This document shows, piece by piece, positions 1 through 6,281 of a stretch of DNA of 9,245 nucleotides (positions within the stretch are counted from its first letter, which is position 1; every line of letters begins with the position of its first letter). The translations under genes were made by a program, and so were the position numbers. The notes beneath the pieces were generated by a model. That model was not told the origin of the DNA. It saw nothing but the letters and a program-made list of their open reading frames with translations, and searched no databases. This DNA is from an uncultured Flavobacterium sp. (lineage in GTDB: Bacteria; Bacteroidota; Bacteroidia; Flavobacteriales; Flavobacteriaceae), in NCBI RefSeq assembly GCF_937967675.1, contig NZ_CALBSN010000150.1, positions 1 through 9,245 on the forward strand. The letters run 5' to 3'.

Positions 1-53
1 ACCCCTCTTACCAGGATGAAAACCTGGCGTCCTAACCGATAGACGAACGGGCC
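1..53 (-). tRNA. tRNA-Glu (anticodon TTC), partial
   Basis: This is the 5' part of a second tRNA-Glu gene, cut by the left edge of the window. Bases 1-55 are identical to bases 98-152, which contain the complete neighbouring copy. The visible part runs from the 5' acceptor strand (beginning GGCCCGT on the minus strand) through the D arm and the anticodon arm (CCAGG-TTTTCAT-CCTGG, anticodon TTC) to the start of the T arm. The T-loop and 3' acceptor strand lie outside the window. It is 25 bases downstream of the other copy and was probably transcribed together with it. Confidence 0.93.
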
Positions 54-78
54 ATTAACCAATTCTATTTTCAATATG

Positions 79-150
79 TAGCCCGTAGGGGAATCGAACC
101 CCTCTTACCAGGATGAAAACCTGGCGTCCTAACCGATAGACGAACGGGCC
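79..150 (-). tRNA. tRNA-Glu (anticodon TTC)
   Basis: A complete 72-base cloverleaf can be read on the minus strand. The acceptor strands GGCCCGT and ACGGGCT pair over seven positions, with a G-U pair at position 1:72. The anticodon stem CCAGG/CCTGG encloses the loop TTTTCAT, giving anticodon TTC (glutamate, GAA/GAG). The T arm is GGGG-TTCGATT-CCCC. The discriminator base is A at position 79. The CCA end is not encoded (the next bases are CAT), so the organism must add it by nucleotidyltransferase. The gene is the first of a tandem pair with a 97-base repeat period and follows a strong promoter at 198-227. Confidence 0.97.
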
Positions 151-197
151 ATCTCGTACTTTAAAGTCTAAAAGACCTCATTTCCGTAATGCGAGTG

Positions 198-227
198 CAA
201 AGATAAACACATTTTTTATTCCTGCAA
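198..227 (-). promoter_or_regulatory. Bacteroidota-type promoter of the tRNA-Glu pair
   Basis: On the minus strand TTG (225-227) is followed after 19 bases by TATCTTTG (198-205), a perfect match to the Bacteroidota -33/-7 consensus TTG-N19-TAnnTTTG. Transcription should start near 191-193, leaving a leader of about 40 bases before the first tRNA. The promoter lies 40 bases beyond the proS stop codon. No convincing hairpin terminator separates proS from it, so some read-through from proS into the tRNAs is possible. Confidence 0.75.
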
Positions 228-266
228 TAGCATCAATATTTTTTTTTCGCTTTTTTTACTCTTTTT

Positions 267-1745
267 TTAGTAAGCCTTTGCAAATAAGACTCTTCCTGAC
301 GAAGGTTTTCCTGTTAAAACACAAGTTCCAGCTTCTTCTACTCTATCTAAAGCGATACAACGAATGGTTGCTTTTGTTAATTCTTTGATTTTCTCTTCAG
401 TTTCTGCAGTTCCGTCCCAATGTGCTGCTAAGAAACCACCTTTAGTTTCTAAAACTTCTTTAAACTCTTCGAAAGAATTAACTTCTGTAATATGAGTGTT
501 TCTATAATCTAATGCTCTAGCAAACAAGTCATTTTGAATAGTTGTCAATAAATTTTGAATGTAATTTACTACTCCATCTTTAGCCACAACTTCTTTAGAC
601 AAATTATCTCTACGCGCAATTTCGTAAGTTCCGTTTTCTAAATCGTTTGGTCCAAGAGCAATTCGCACTGGAACACCTTTTAATTCCCATTCTGCAAATT
701 TGAATCCTGGTTTTTGAGTATCTCTATTATCGTATTTAACTGAAATACCTAATTTTCTCAATTCAGCAACTAAACCATTCACTTGTTCTGAAATTGCATC
801 AAATTGCTCATCAGTCTTATAAATAGGAACAATCACTACTTGAATTGGCGCTAATTTTGGAGGTAAAACCAAACCTTTATCATCTGAATGCGTCATTACT
901 AAAGCTCCCATCAGACGGGTAGAAACTCCCCAAGAAGTTCCCCAAACGTGTTCTTGTTTTCCTTCTTTATTAGCAAATTTCACATCAAAAGCTTTGGCAA
1001 AATTTTGACCTAAGAAATGCGAAGTTCCCGCCTGCAAGGCTTTACCATCTTGCATCAAGGCTTCGATACAATAAGTTTCATCAGCTCCAGCAAAACGCTC
1101 TGTTTCTGTTTTCAAACCTTTAATCACTGGAATTGCCATGAAGTTTTGAACAAAATCAGCATACACATTCATCATTTTCTCAGATTCCTCAATCGCTTCT
1201 TGACGTGTTGCGTGAGCTGTATGCCCTTCTTGCCATAAAAACTCAGCTGTTCTTAAAAACAAACGGGTTCTCATTTCCCAACGAACCACATTAGCCCATT
1301 GATTGATTAGCAAAGGTAAATCACGGTAAGATTGCACCCAACCTTTATAAGTAGACCAAATAATAGCTTCAGAAGTTGGACGGACAATTAACTCTTCCTC
1401 TAATTTAGCATTAGGGTCAACAATTAATTTCCCTTTATTTTCTTCATCCGTTTTTAATCTGTAATGTGTTACGATAGCGCATTCTTTAGCAAAACCTTCA
1501 GCATTTTTTTCTTCTGCCTCAAACATACTTTTTGGAACAAACAAGGGAAAATAAGCATTACTATGCCCAGTTTCTTTAAACATTCTATCTAGTTCAGCTT
1601 GCATTTTTTCCCAAATTGCATAGCCATATGGCTTAATCACCATACATCCTCTTACTCCTGAATTTTCAGCTAAATCAGCCTTTACGACTAGTTCGTTATA
1701 CCATTTGGAATAATCTTCCGCTCTTGTTGTTAAGTTCTTGCTCAT
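267..1745 (-). CDS. proS: Prolyl-tRNA synthetase, eukaryote/archaea-type
   Basis: Charges tRNA-Pro with proline in the cytoplasm. The 492-residue product has the short class II architecture without the large bacterial editing insertion. Residues 154-180 hold motif 2 (R-TRLFLR-EFLWQEGHTAHAT), and residues 268-300 hold motif 3 (GTSWGVSTRLMGAL through KGLVLPPKLAP). An anticodon-binding domain follows from about 300 to 410, and the protein ends in the conserved FAKAY with its terminal tyrosine. I chose the ATG at 1743-1745 because family similarity begins at MSKNLTTRAEDYSKWYNEL. A 19-residue upstream extension is possible in frame, but it would start upstream of the predicted transcription start. 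In the C-terminal domain three of the four cysteines that bind zinc in the Thermus enzyme appear to be replaced (HWDG, TAE, CVLT), with only C475 left. The gene is divergent from the lipoprotein gene, and its promoter is at 1800-1830. Confidence 0.97.
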   Translation of the reverse strand: MSKNLTTRAEDYSKWYNELVVKADLAENSGVRGCMVIKPYGYAIWEKMQAELDRMFKETGHSNAYFPLFVPKSMFEAEEKNAEGFAKECAIVTHYRLKTDEENKGKLIVDPNAKLEEELIVRPTSEAIIWSTYKGWVQSYRDLPLLINQWANVVRWEMRTRLFLRTAEFLWQEGHTAHATRQEAIEESEKMMNVYADFVQNFMAIPVIKGLKTETERFAGADETYCIEALMQDGKALQAGTSHFLGQNFAKAFDVKFANKEGKQEHVWGTSWGVSTRLMGALVMTHSDDKGLVLPPKLAPIQVVIVPIYKTDEQFDAISEQVNGLVAELRKLGISVKYDNRDTQKPGFKFAEWELKGVPVRIALGPNDLENGTYEIARRDNLSKEVVAKDGVVNYIQNLLTTIQNDLFARALDYRNTHITEVNSFEEFKEVLETKGGFLAAHWDGTAETEEKIKELTKATIRCIALDRVEEAGTCVLTGKPSSGRVLFAKAY

Positions 1746-1790
1746 TATGAATATTTTGGCACAAAAATTGTTTATATAATTTTTAACTAA

Positions 1791-1817
1791 TTTGTTTGGC
1801 AAAAATAGTTAAATTTG
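1791..1817 (+). promoter_or_regulatory. Promoter of the lipoprotein-porin operon
   Basis: TAAATTTG at 1810-1817 fits the Bacteroidota -7 consensus exactly. The nearest -33-like TTTG (1791-1794) is only 15 bases upstream, shorter than usual, so the upstream half is weak. Transcription would start near 1822-1824, leaving a leader of about 24 bases before the ATG at 1847. The -7 box sits between the -7 and -33 boxes of the proS promoter on the other strand. Confidence 0.5.
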
Positions 1818-1830
1818 AAGTGTCCAACAA
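1800..1830 (-). promoter_or_regulatory. proS promoter
   Basis: On the minus strand TATTTTTG (complement of 1800-1807) matches the -7 consensus TAnnTTTG. A doubled TTGTTG lies upstream (complement of 1825-1830), giving a -33 spacing of 20 or 17 bases. Transcription would start near 1793, about 48 bases before the proS ATG at 1745. The element overlaps the oppositely directed promoter of the lipoprotein gene. Confidence 0.65.
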
Positions 1831-1846
1831 TAAAAAAATAAGAGTT

Positions 1847-2788
1847 ATGAAAACTTATTACTTACATACCCAAAAAAATGCCATATTTTCTTTGTTTGGA
1901 TTATTGGCAGTAATCACAAGTTCTTGTGGTTCCTACCAAAATTCGTCTTACTACAATAATGATGGTGTGTATGGTTCTGAAAAATCAAACACTCAAACGG
2001 AAAATAAAGATTCTGAGCAAAATACTGATCAATCAAACAAATACGCTCTGCAATTTAGAAACATGCAAGATGATTACACCTACTTTACAGATGTAGACAA
2101 CTATAACACCCAAGAACAAGACACTGTAGTTACTGTTTATAAAAATGACTCAAACAATAATTATGCTGGCTGGGGTAACAATTCATCTGATGTTACGATA
2201 AACTACTATAATAACGGATGGGGATGGAACAATTGGTATTCGCCTTATTGGGGAAGCCCATGGAATTTTGGATGGAATAGTTGGTATTCACCTTATTGGG
2301 GATGGAATAATTGGTACGGAACAGGTTGGGGATGGAATAGCTACTATGGTCTAGGCTGGGGAGGCTATTATGGAATTAATTGGGGAGGTTACTATGGTCT
2401 AGGATGGGGATACAATGGATATTACAGCAATAATGTTTCCTACAATCATGGTCGAAGAGGAGGAAATGGATACTATAATAATGGTGGTAGAACTTCAAAT
2501 CGATCAAACACAACACGTCCTAACTTTAATAGCAACTCACCAAGAACACAGAATGCAACTCCAAGATCGCACAATGCAACTCCAAGATCGCAAAATACAA
2601 CACCTAGAGAAGGCACACATACACCTAGAACAAATACACAATCACCTCGAACCTCAACACCAAGCAGTTCTTCTCCAAGAACAAACTATTCATCACCAAG
2701 AAGTTCATCAGGAGGAAGTTTTGGTGGAGGAAGTTTCGGAGGTGGAGGTCGTTCTGGCGGTGGCGGTGGAAGAGGCGGGAGAGGTTAA
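1847..2788 (+). CDS. Putative lipoprotein, Trp/Tyr/Gly-rich with SPR repeats
   Basis: I do not recognise a functional domain. The 313-residue product begins with a hydrophobic signal segment (about 12-26) ending in ITSSC, so C27 is a plausible lipidation site, although T at -3 is suboptimal. A polar Asn/Ser/Gln-rich stretch follows to about residue 115. Residues 118-205 are packed with W, Y, G and N in WYSPYWG- and GYYG-type units. Residues 231-287 carry TPR/SPR-type repeats, partly encoded by a 21-bp tandem duplication, and residues 288-313 are Gly-rich, ending GRGGRG. The ATG at 1847 is preferred over an in-frame ATG at 1796, because the signal peptide starts there and the upstream codons overlap the promoter. 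The porin gene starts 30 bases downstream with no terminator or promoter between, so the two probably form an operon. A surface or periplasmic structural role is inference only. Confidence 0.8.
   Translation: MKTYYLHTQKNAIFSLFGLLAVITSSCGSYQNSSYYNNDGVYGSEKSNTQTENKDSEQNTDQSNKYALQFRNMQDDYTYFTDVDNYNTQEQDTVVTVYKNDSNNNYAGWGNNSSDVTINYYNNGWGWNNWYSPYWGSPWNFGWNSWYSPYWGWNNWYGTGWGWNSYYGLGWGGYYGINWGGYYGLGWGYNGYYSNNVSYNHGRRGGNGYYNNGGRTSNRSNTTRPNFNSNSPRTQNATPRSHNATPRSQNTTPREGTHTPRTNTQSPRTSTPSSSSPRTNYSSPRSSSGGSFGGGSFGGGGRSGGGGGRGGRG
2552..2593 (+). repeat. 21-bp tandem duplication in the lipoprotein gene
   Basis: Bases 2552-2572 and 2573-2593 are the same 21-bp unit (starting AATGCAACTCCAAGATCGCA), differing only in the last base (C versus A). 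It encodes seven residues of the form NATPRS(H/Q). Further degenerate TPR/SPR units lie on either side, so the coding region probably grew by slippage and could vary in length between strains. Confidence 0.85.
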
Positions 2789-2818
2789 CTAATTCACTAA
2801 AAGATTAAAAAAATTGAA

Positions 2819-4366
2819 ATGAAAAAATTGTTATTATCCATAATTTTTGGTAGTTCTCTAATAGCCACAGCACAAGAAACTACTACTAATGATGCTTTAA
2901 GATATGCCATAAATAATTTGACTGGAACTGCTAGATTTAGAGCTATGAGTGGCGCTTTTGGTGCCGTTGGTGGAGATTTATCTTCAATTAATGTAAATCC
3001 TGCAGGATCATTATTTTTCAATAACAACTTCGCAAGTATCACGATAAGTAATTTTAATACTGGAAATCGTTCTAATTATTTTGGAACAAGAACAAAAGAA
3101 AATCTAAGTACATTAGATTTAAATCAATTAGGAGGTGTTTTAATTTTTAATGATGGTTCTGGAAATTCCGATTGGTCAAAAATTGCTGTTGCACTTAACT
3201 ATGATAGCACCAATAATTTTGACAACAATATCTTTTCTGCTGGTGTGAATCCTTATAATTCTATCGGAGGTTATTTTATAGACAAAGCACAAGGATTGCC
3301 ATTAGAGTATATGCAATTACAACCTGGAGAAACTGTATCCCAACTTTATTCTTACTTAGGAGAAACTTCAGGCTTGGGATTCCCAGCACAGCAAGCGATG
3401 TTGGGCTACCAGGCTTTCTTATTTGAAGCTTTTGACGACTCTGACCTAAACAATGTTGATTATTACACCAATATACCAACAGGAGGAGATTATTACCACG
3501 AAAATTATATTTCAACCTCTGGATTTAATGGAAAACTAACAGCAAACGTTGCTACAGCTTATAAAAATAAATTATTTTTAGGCTTGAATTTAAATGCACA
3601 TTTTACAGATTATACTAAATCAACTTCAGTATACGAAGGAAACAACAATCCATTATACACCTCTGGATTGACTGTTACCGATATCCAATTTGACAATGAA
3701 TTATACACTTACGGAACAGGATTTTCTATGAATGTAGGAGCAATCTATAAATTCACCGATAATTTTAGAGCCGGTGTTGCTTATGAATCTCCAACATGGT
3801 ATAATTTAAATGACGAATTATCGCAACGTTTAATTGTGAGAACTACTGACGGAACAACAGATTATCAAGATGTTATTAACCCTAACGTTGTTAATATTTA
3901 TGAAACCTACAAAATTCAAACACCAAGTAAATGGACTTTTAGTGGCGCTTATATCTTTGGAAAAAAAGGATTAATAAGTGTTGATTATGCAACAAAAGAT
4001 TACAGCAATATTAAATTTAAACCAACTAACGATGGCTTATTTAGCGATTTAAACTCTCAAATGGGTAGCCAATTTAAAAACGTTTATGAACTAAGAATTG
4101 GTGGAGAATACAAAATCAAACAATGGAGTCTTCGCGGAGGTTATCGTTTTGAAGAAAGTCCATACAAAGTAGATTTTGCAATGGGAGACTTAACTGGTTA
4201 TTCTTCAGGAATTGGCTATAACTTTGGCGAAAGCAGATTAGATGTAGCTTATGCTAACGACCACAGAAATTACAACCAGTCTTTAATTTCTTCAGGAATG
4301 AATGATACCGCAAGAATAAGAACTACAAACCACAATATTACCGTTACTTATTCTATTAATTTCTAA
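2819..4366 (+). CDS. OmpP1/FadL-family outer-membrane protein
   Basis: Predicted outer-membrane beta-barrel of the FadL/OmpP1/TodX superfamily, which lets hydrophobic compounds such as fatty acids cross the outer membrane; the substrate here cannot be read from sequence. Of 515 residues, 1-18 form a signal peptide (MKKLLLSIIF, then ATA|QE). The mature N-terminus carries the family's hatch-region signature, with GAVGGD and NPAG at 60-63. The rest alternates beta-strand-like segments with Asn/Asp/Gly-rich loops, including the strand GTGFSMNVGAIYKF and a FRAGVAYESPTWYNL segment. The protein ends in a short strand, ITVTYSINF, with the terminal phenylalanine expected for recognition by the BAM machinery. 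It starts 30 bases after the lipoprotein gene, and a strong terminator follows 20 bases after the stop, so it is the last gene of a two-gene unit. Confidence 0.88.
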   Translation: MKKLLLSIIFGSSLIATAQETTTNDALRYAINNLTGTARFRAMSGAFGAVGGDLSSINVNPAGSLFFNNNFASITISNFNTGNRSNYFGTRTKENLSTLDLNQLGGVLIFNDGSGNSDWSKIAVALNYDSTNNFDNNIFSAGVNPYNSIGGYFIDKAQGLPLEYMQLQPGETVSQLYSYLGETSGLGFPAQQAMLGYQAFLFEAFDDSDLNNVDYYTNIPTGGDYYHENYISTSGFNGKLTANVATAYKNKLFLGLNLNAHFTDYTKSTSVYEGNNNPLYTSGLTVTDIQFDNELYTYGTGFSMNVGAIYKFTDNFRAGVAYESPTWYNLNDELSQRLIVRTTDGTTDYQDVINPNVVNIYETYKIQTPSKWTFSGAYIFGKKGLISVDYATKDYSNIKFKPTNDGLFSDLNSQMGSQFKNVYELRIGGEYKIKQWSLRGGYRFEESPYKVDFAMGDLTGYSSGIGYNFGESRLDVAYANDHRNYNQSLISSGMNDTARIRTTNHNITVTYSINF

Positions 4367-4386
4367 AAAAATTAAAACAAGATATC

Positions 4387-4417
4387 AAACCACTTCTTCA
4401 ATCGAAGTGGTTTTTTT
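4387..4417 (+). terminator. Rho-independent terminator after the porin gene
   Basis: A perfect 10-bp stem AAACCACTTC/GAAGTGGTTT (4387-4396 and 4404-4413) with a 7-base loop is followed by a continuous run of T through 4417. It lies 20 bases after the porin stop codon and closes the lipoprotein-porin operon. Confidence 0.9.
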
Positions 4418-4420
4418 ATA

Positions 4421-4482
4421 CCCAAGCCACAACCGCTAGCCCCGATGGGAGCGACACCTTGTATAGCGGACAGCGGGACAAA
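4421..4482. repeat. GC-rich palindromic intergenic element, probable dispersed flavobacterial repeat
   Basis: This non-coding stretch is much richer in G+C than its surroundings. It can fold as CGCT-AG-CCC-CGAT-GGG-AGCG (4434-4453). CCGCT at 4433-4437 can also pair with AGCGG at 4465-4469 or 4472-4476. The phrases AGCCCCGATGGGAGCG and AGCGGACAGCGGGAC resemble, from memory, an intergenic repeat scattered through Flavobacterium genomes; I could not check this. It sits between the porin terminator and the rimO promoter. Confidence 0.5.
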
Positions 4483-4506
4483 CCTTTAAAAAATTCCAAA
4501 TCGCTG

Positions 4507-4537
4507 GTGCTTCTACTAATTATTTTATGTAATTTTG
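4507..4537 (+). promoter_or_regulatory. rimO promoter
   Basis: TAATTTTG at 4530-4537 matches the Bacteroidota -7 consensus. The -33 region is poor: GTG at 4507-4509, 20 bases upstream, is the closest match. Transcription would start near 4543, about 27 bases before the ATG at 4570. This rules out the longer in-frame start at 4459. Confidence 0.55.
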
Positions 4538-4569
4538 CCCACCGAATGTTCGGGATCAAAATTAAAAGC

Positions 4570-5871
4570 ATGAGAACCAAATCGTTAAAGAAAAATAAAA
4601 TCAATGTAATTACATTAGGATGTTCTAAAAACACTTATGATAGTGAGGTTTTAATGGGACAACTAAAAGCGAATGGAAAAGACGTAGCGCACGAAGAAAA
4701 AGGCAATATCGTGGTAATTAATACTTGTGGTTTTATTGATAATGCAAAGGAAGAATCAGTAAATACGATTTTGGAATATGTGGATAAAAAAGATCAAGGT
4801 CTAGTTGATAAAGTATTCGTTACTGGATGTTTGTCTGAAAGATACCGTCCTGATTTAGAGAAAGAAATTCCAGATGTTGACCAATATTTTGGAACTACAG
4901 AATTACCTCTTTTATTAAAAGCTTTAGGAGCTGATTATAAACACGAATTATTAGGAGAACGTTTAACAACAACTCCAAAAAACTATGCCTATTTAAAAAT
5001 TGCTGAAGGTTGTGATAGACCTTGTAGTTTTTGCGCTATTCCTTTAATGCGTGGAAAACACGTTTCGCAACCTATTGAAAAATTGGTTAAAGAAGCGGAA
5101 GGTTTGGCTAAAAAAGGAGTAAAAGAATTAATTTTAATTGCTCAAGATTTAACTTATTACGGATTAGATTTATACAAAAAACGTAATCTTGCTGAATTAT
5201 TAGAAAACTTAGTAAAAGTAGAAGGAATTGAGTGGATTCGTTTGCATTATGCATTTCCAAGTGGTTTTCCAATGGACGTTTTAGATGTAATGAAACGCGA
5301 ACCAAAAATTTGTAATTATATTGATATTCCGTTGCAACACATTTCAGATGCTATTTTAAAATCGATGAAACGTGGCACAACGAAAGAGAAAACGACTAAA
5401 TTATTACAAGAATTTAGAGAAAGAGTTCCAGGAATGGCAATAAGAACTACTTTAATTGTTGGTTATCCTGGTGAAACACAAGAAGATTTCGAAATTTTAC
5501 GTGATTGGGTTCAAGAAATGAAATTTGAGCGTTTAGGGTGTTTTACTTATTCGCATGAAGAAAATACTGGTGCTTTTGCATTAGAAGACGATGTTCCTCA
5601 TGAAGTAAAACAAGCGCGTGCTGCAGAAATTATGGACTTACAATCGCAAATTTCTTGGGATTTAAATCAAGAGAAAATTGGACAAACTTTCAAATGTGTT
5701 ATCGACAGAAAAGAAGGACAATATTTCATTGGAAGAACCGAATTTGATAGTCCAGATGTAGATAACGAAGTATTGGTAGATGCTTCAAAATACTACTTAA
5801 AAACAGGTGATTTTGTAAATTTAAAAGTAACAGACGCTACAGAATTTGATTTGTATGCAGAACCCATATAA
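4570..5871 (+). CDS. rimO: Ribosomal protein S12 methylthiotransferase RimO
   Basis: Radical-SAM enzyme that adds a methylthio group to the conserved aspartate of ribosomal protein S12. The 433-residue product has the complete family architecture. The N-terminal UPF0004 domain has three cysteines for the auxiliary [4Fe-4S] cluster: C18 in LGCSKN, C53 in NTCGFI and C87 in TGCLSERY. The radical-SAM CxxxCxxC is C148/C152/C155 in EGCDRPCSFCAIP. A C-terminal TRAM domain follows (about 365-433). The S12-specific signature LGCSKNTYDSEVLMGQL, and FCAIPLMRGKH after the cluster motif, favour RimO over the tRNA enzyme MiaB. The ATG at 4570 is chosen because similarity starts just after it. An extra 37 codons back to 4459 would run through the promoter and the GC-rich element. 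It has its own terminator and appears monocistronic. Confidence 0.97.
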   Translation: MRTKSLKKNKINVITLGCSKNTYDSEVLMGQLKANGKDVAHEEKGNIVVINTCGFIDNAKEESVNTILEYVDKKDQGLVDKVFVTGCLSERYRPDLEKEIPDVDQYFGTTELPLLLKALGADYKHELLGERLTTTPKNYAYLKIAEGCDRPCSFCAIPLMRGKHVSQPIEKLVKEAEGLAKKGVKELILIAQDLTYYGLDLYKKRNLAELLENLVKVEGIEWIRLHYAFPSGFPMDVLDVMKREPKICNYIDIPLQHISDAILKSMKRGTTKEKTTKLLQEFRERVPGMAIRTTLIVGYPGETQEDFEILRDWVQEMKFERLGCFTYSHEENTGAFALEDDVPHEVKQARAAEIMDLQSQISWDLNQEKIGQTFKCVIDRKEGQYFIGRTEFDSPDVDNEVLVDASKYYLKTGDFVNLKVTDATEFDLYAEPI

Positions 5872-5890
5872 TTAATAAACATTATTTTAC

Positions 5891-5921
5891 AATCCTTACA
5901 TTAACCTTGTAAGGATTTTTT
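5891..5921 (+). terminator. Rho-independent terminator after rimO
   Basis: A perfect 10-bp stem AATCCTTACA/TGTAAGGATT (5891-5900 and 5908-5917) with a 7-base loop runs into a short T tract ending at 5921. It lies about 20 bases after the rimO stop. Confidence 0.9.
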
Positions 5922-5928
5922 ATTTAAA

Positions 5929-5942
5929 ATGATAAATATCAT
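5929..5942. promoter_or_regulatory. Putative Crp/Fnr-type operator upstream of the DUF465 gene
   Basis: ATGATAAATATCAT is a perfect palindrome with 6-bp arms and a 2-base centre. Its core TGAT-N4-ATCA has the dyad spacing of Fnr-family sites (TTGAT-N4-ATCAA). Its right edge is 22 bases from the -7 box at 5965, so its centre falls near -40 to -41, the class II activator position. An 18-base segment including it (5925-5942) recurs exactly at 7746-7763. The identity of the regulator is inference. Confidence 0.6.
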
Positions 5943-5964
5943 ATCAAGGCTGTTTTTTTATAGG

Positions 5965-5972
5965 TAACTTTG
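5965..5972 (+). promoter_or_regulatory. -7 box of the DUF465 gene promoter
   Basis: TAACTTTG matches TAnnTTTG. No TTG lies at the usual -33 distance. The palindrome at 5929-5942 occupies the region just upstream instead, as expected for an activator-dependent promoter. Transcription would start near 5976, about 23 bases before the ATG. Confidence 0.6.
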
Positions 5973-5998
5973 AGTATAGAAACTTAAAAACCAGCATT

Positions 5999-6235
5999 AT
6001 GATAACTAAACACCCTATTTATCAAGATTTTCCAGAATACGCTGACAAGATTAAAGACTTGTATCATCACAATGATGAATTTCAAGTTTTACTTCATTCG
6101 TATACGGAATTAGATGAAAAAATATATAAAATTGAAAAAGACGAAGAACTAGCAATGGATGATGAATTATCACATCTGAGAAAAGATCGTGTATTTCTAA
6201 AAGATGAAATTTTTAACTTTTTAAAAGATAATTAA
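5999..6235 (+). CDS. YdcH-like small protein (DUF465 family)
   Basis: A 78-residue, highly charged protein of the DUF465/YdcH family, whose biochemical function is not established. It begins with the family-typical FPEY segment (here DFPEYADKIKDLYHHNDEFQVLLHSYTELDEKIYKIE) and ends with a Lys/Asp-rich helix (LRKDRVFLKDEIFNFLKDN). The heptad spacing of hydrophobic residues suggests a helical hairpin or coiled coil like SlyX/YdcH. No signal peptide or membrane segment is present, so it should be cytoplasmic. The ATG at 5999 follows the -7 box at 5965-5972 by a leader of about 23 bases. The gene is monocistronic, with terminators on both sides, and converges on the persulfide dioxygenase gene, with which it shares a putative operator. 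Confidence 0.85.
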   Translation: MITKHPIYQDFPEYADKIKDLYHHNDEFQVLLHSYTELDEKIYKIEKDEELAMDDELSHLRKDRVFLKDEIFNFLKDN

Positions 6236-6245
6236 TTTTTTTCAT

Positions 6246-6281
6246 AAATAAATAAACCGCTTAAAAGCGGTTTATTTATTT
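6246..6281. terminator. Bidirectional terminator between convergent genes
   Basis: A perfect 16-bp stem (6246-6261 and 6266-6281) encloses the loop TAAA. The inner part, ACCGCT/AGCGGT, is GC-rich and the outer part is AAATAAATAA/TTATTTATTT, so both strands read out a U-rich tail. It lies 10 bases after the DUF465 stop and reaches the last base of the opposing stop codon (6281-6283), so it probably serves both genes. Confidence 0.88.

Noticed and set aside
1..152. Direct repeat as a possible CRISPR or attachment-site pair
   Set aside because: The repeats are tRNA-Glu genes with a full cloverleaf, and only two copies are present.
1746..1802. 19-codon N-terminal extension of proS to an ATG at 1802
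   Set aside because: It overlaps the predicted promoter and transcription start, and family similarity begins only at the ATG at 1745.
2415..2792. 125-codon open frame inside the lipoprotein gene
   Set aside because: It is in another frame of a repetitive, GC-shifted coding region; its His/Gln/Glu-rich translation only mirrors the SPR/Gly repeats.
4459..4569. 37-codon N-terminal extension of rimO
   Set aside because: It runs through the GC-rich element and the TAATTTTG promoter box; RimO similarity begins after the ATG at 4570.
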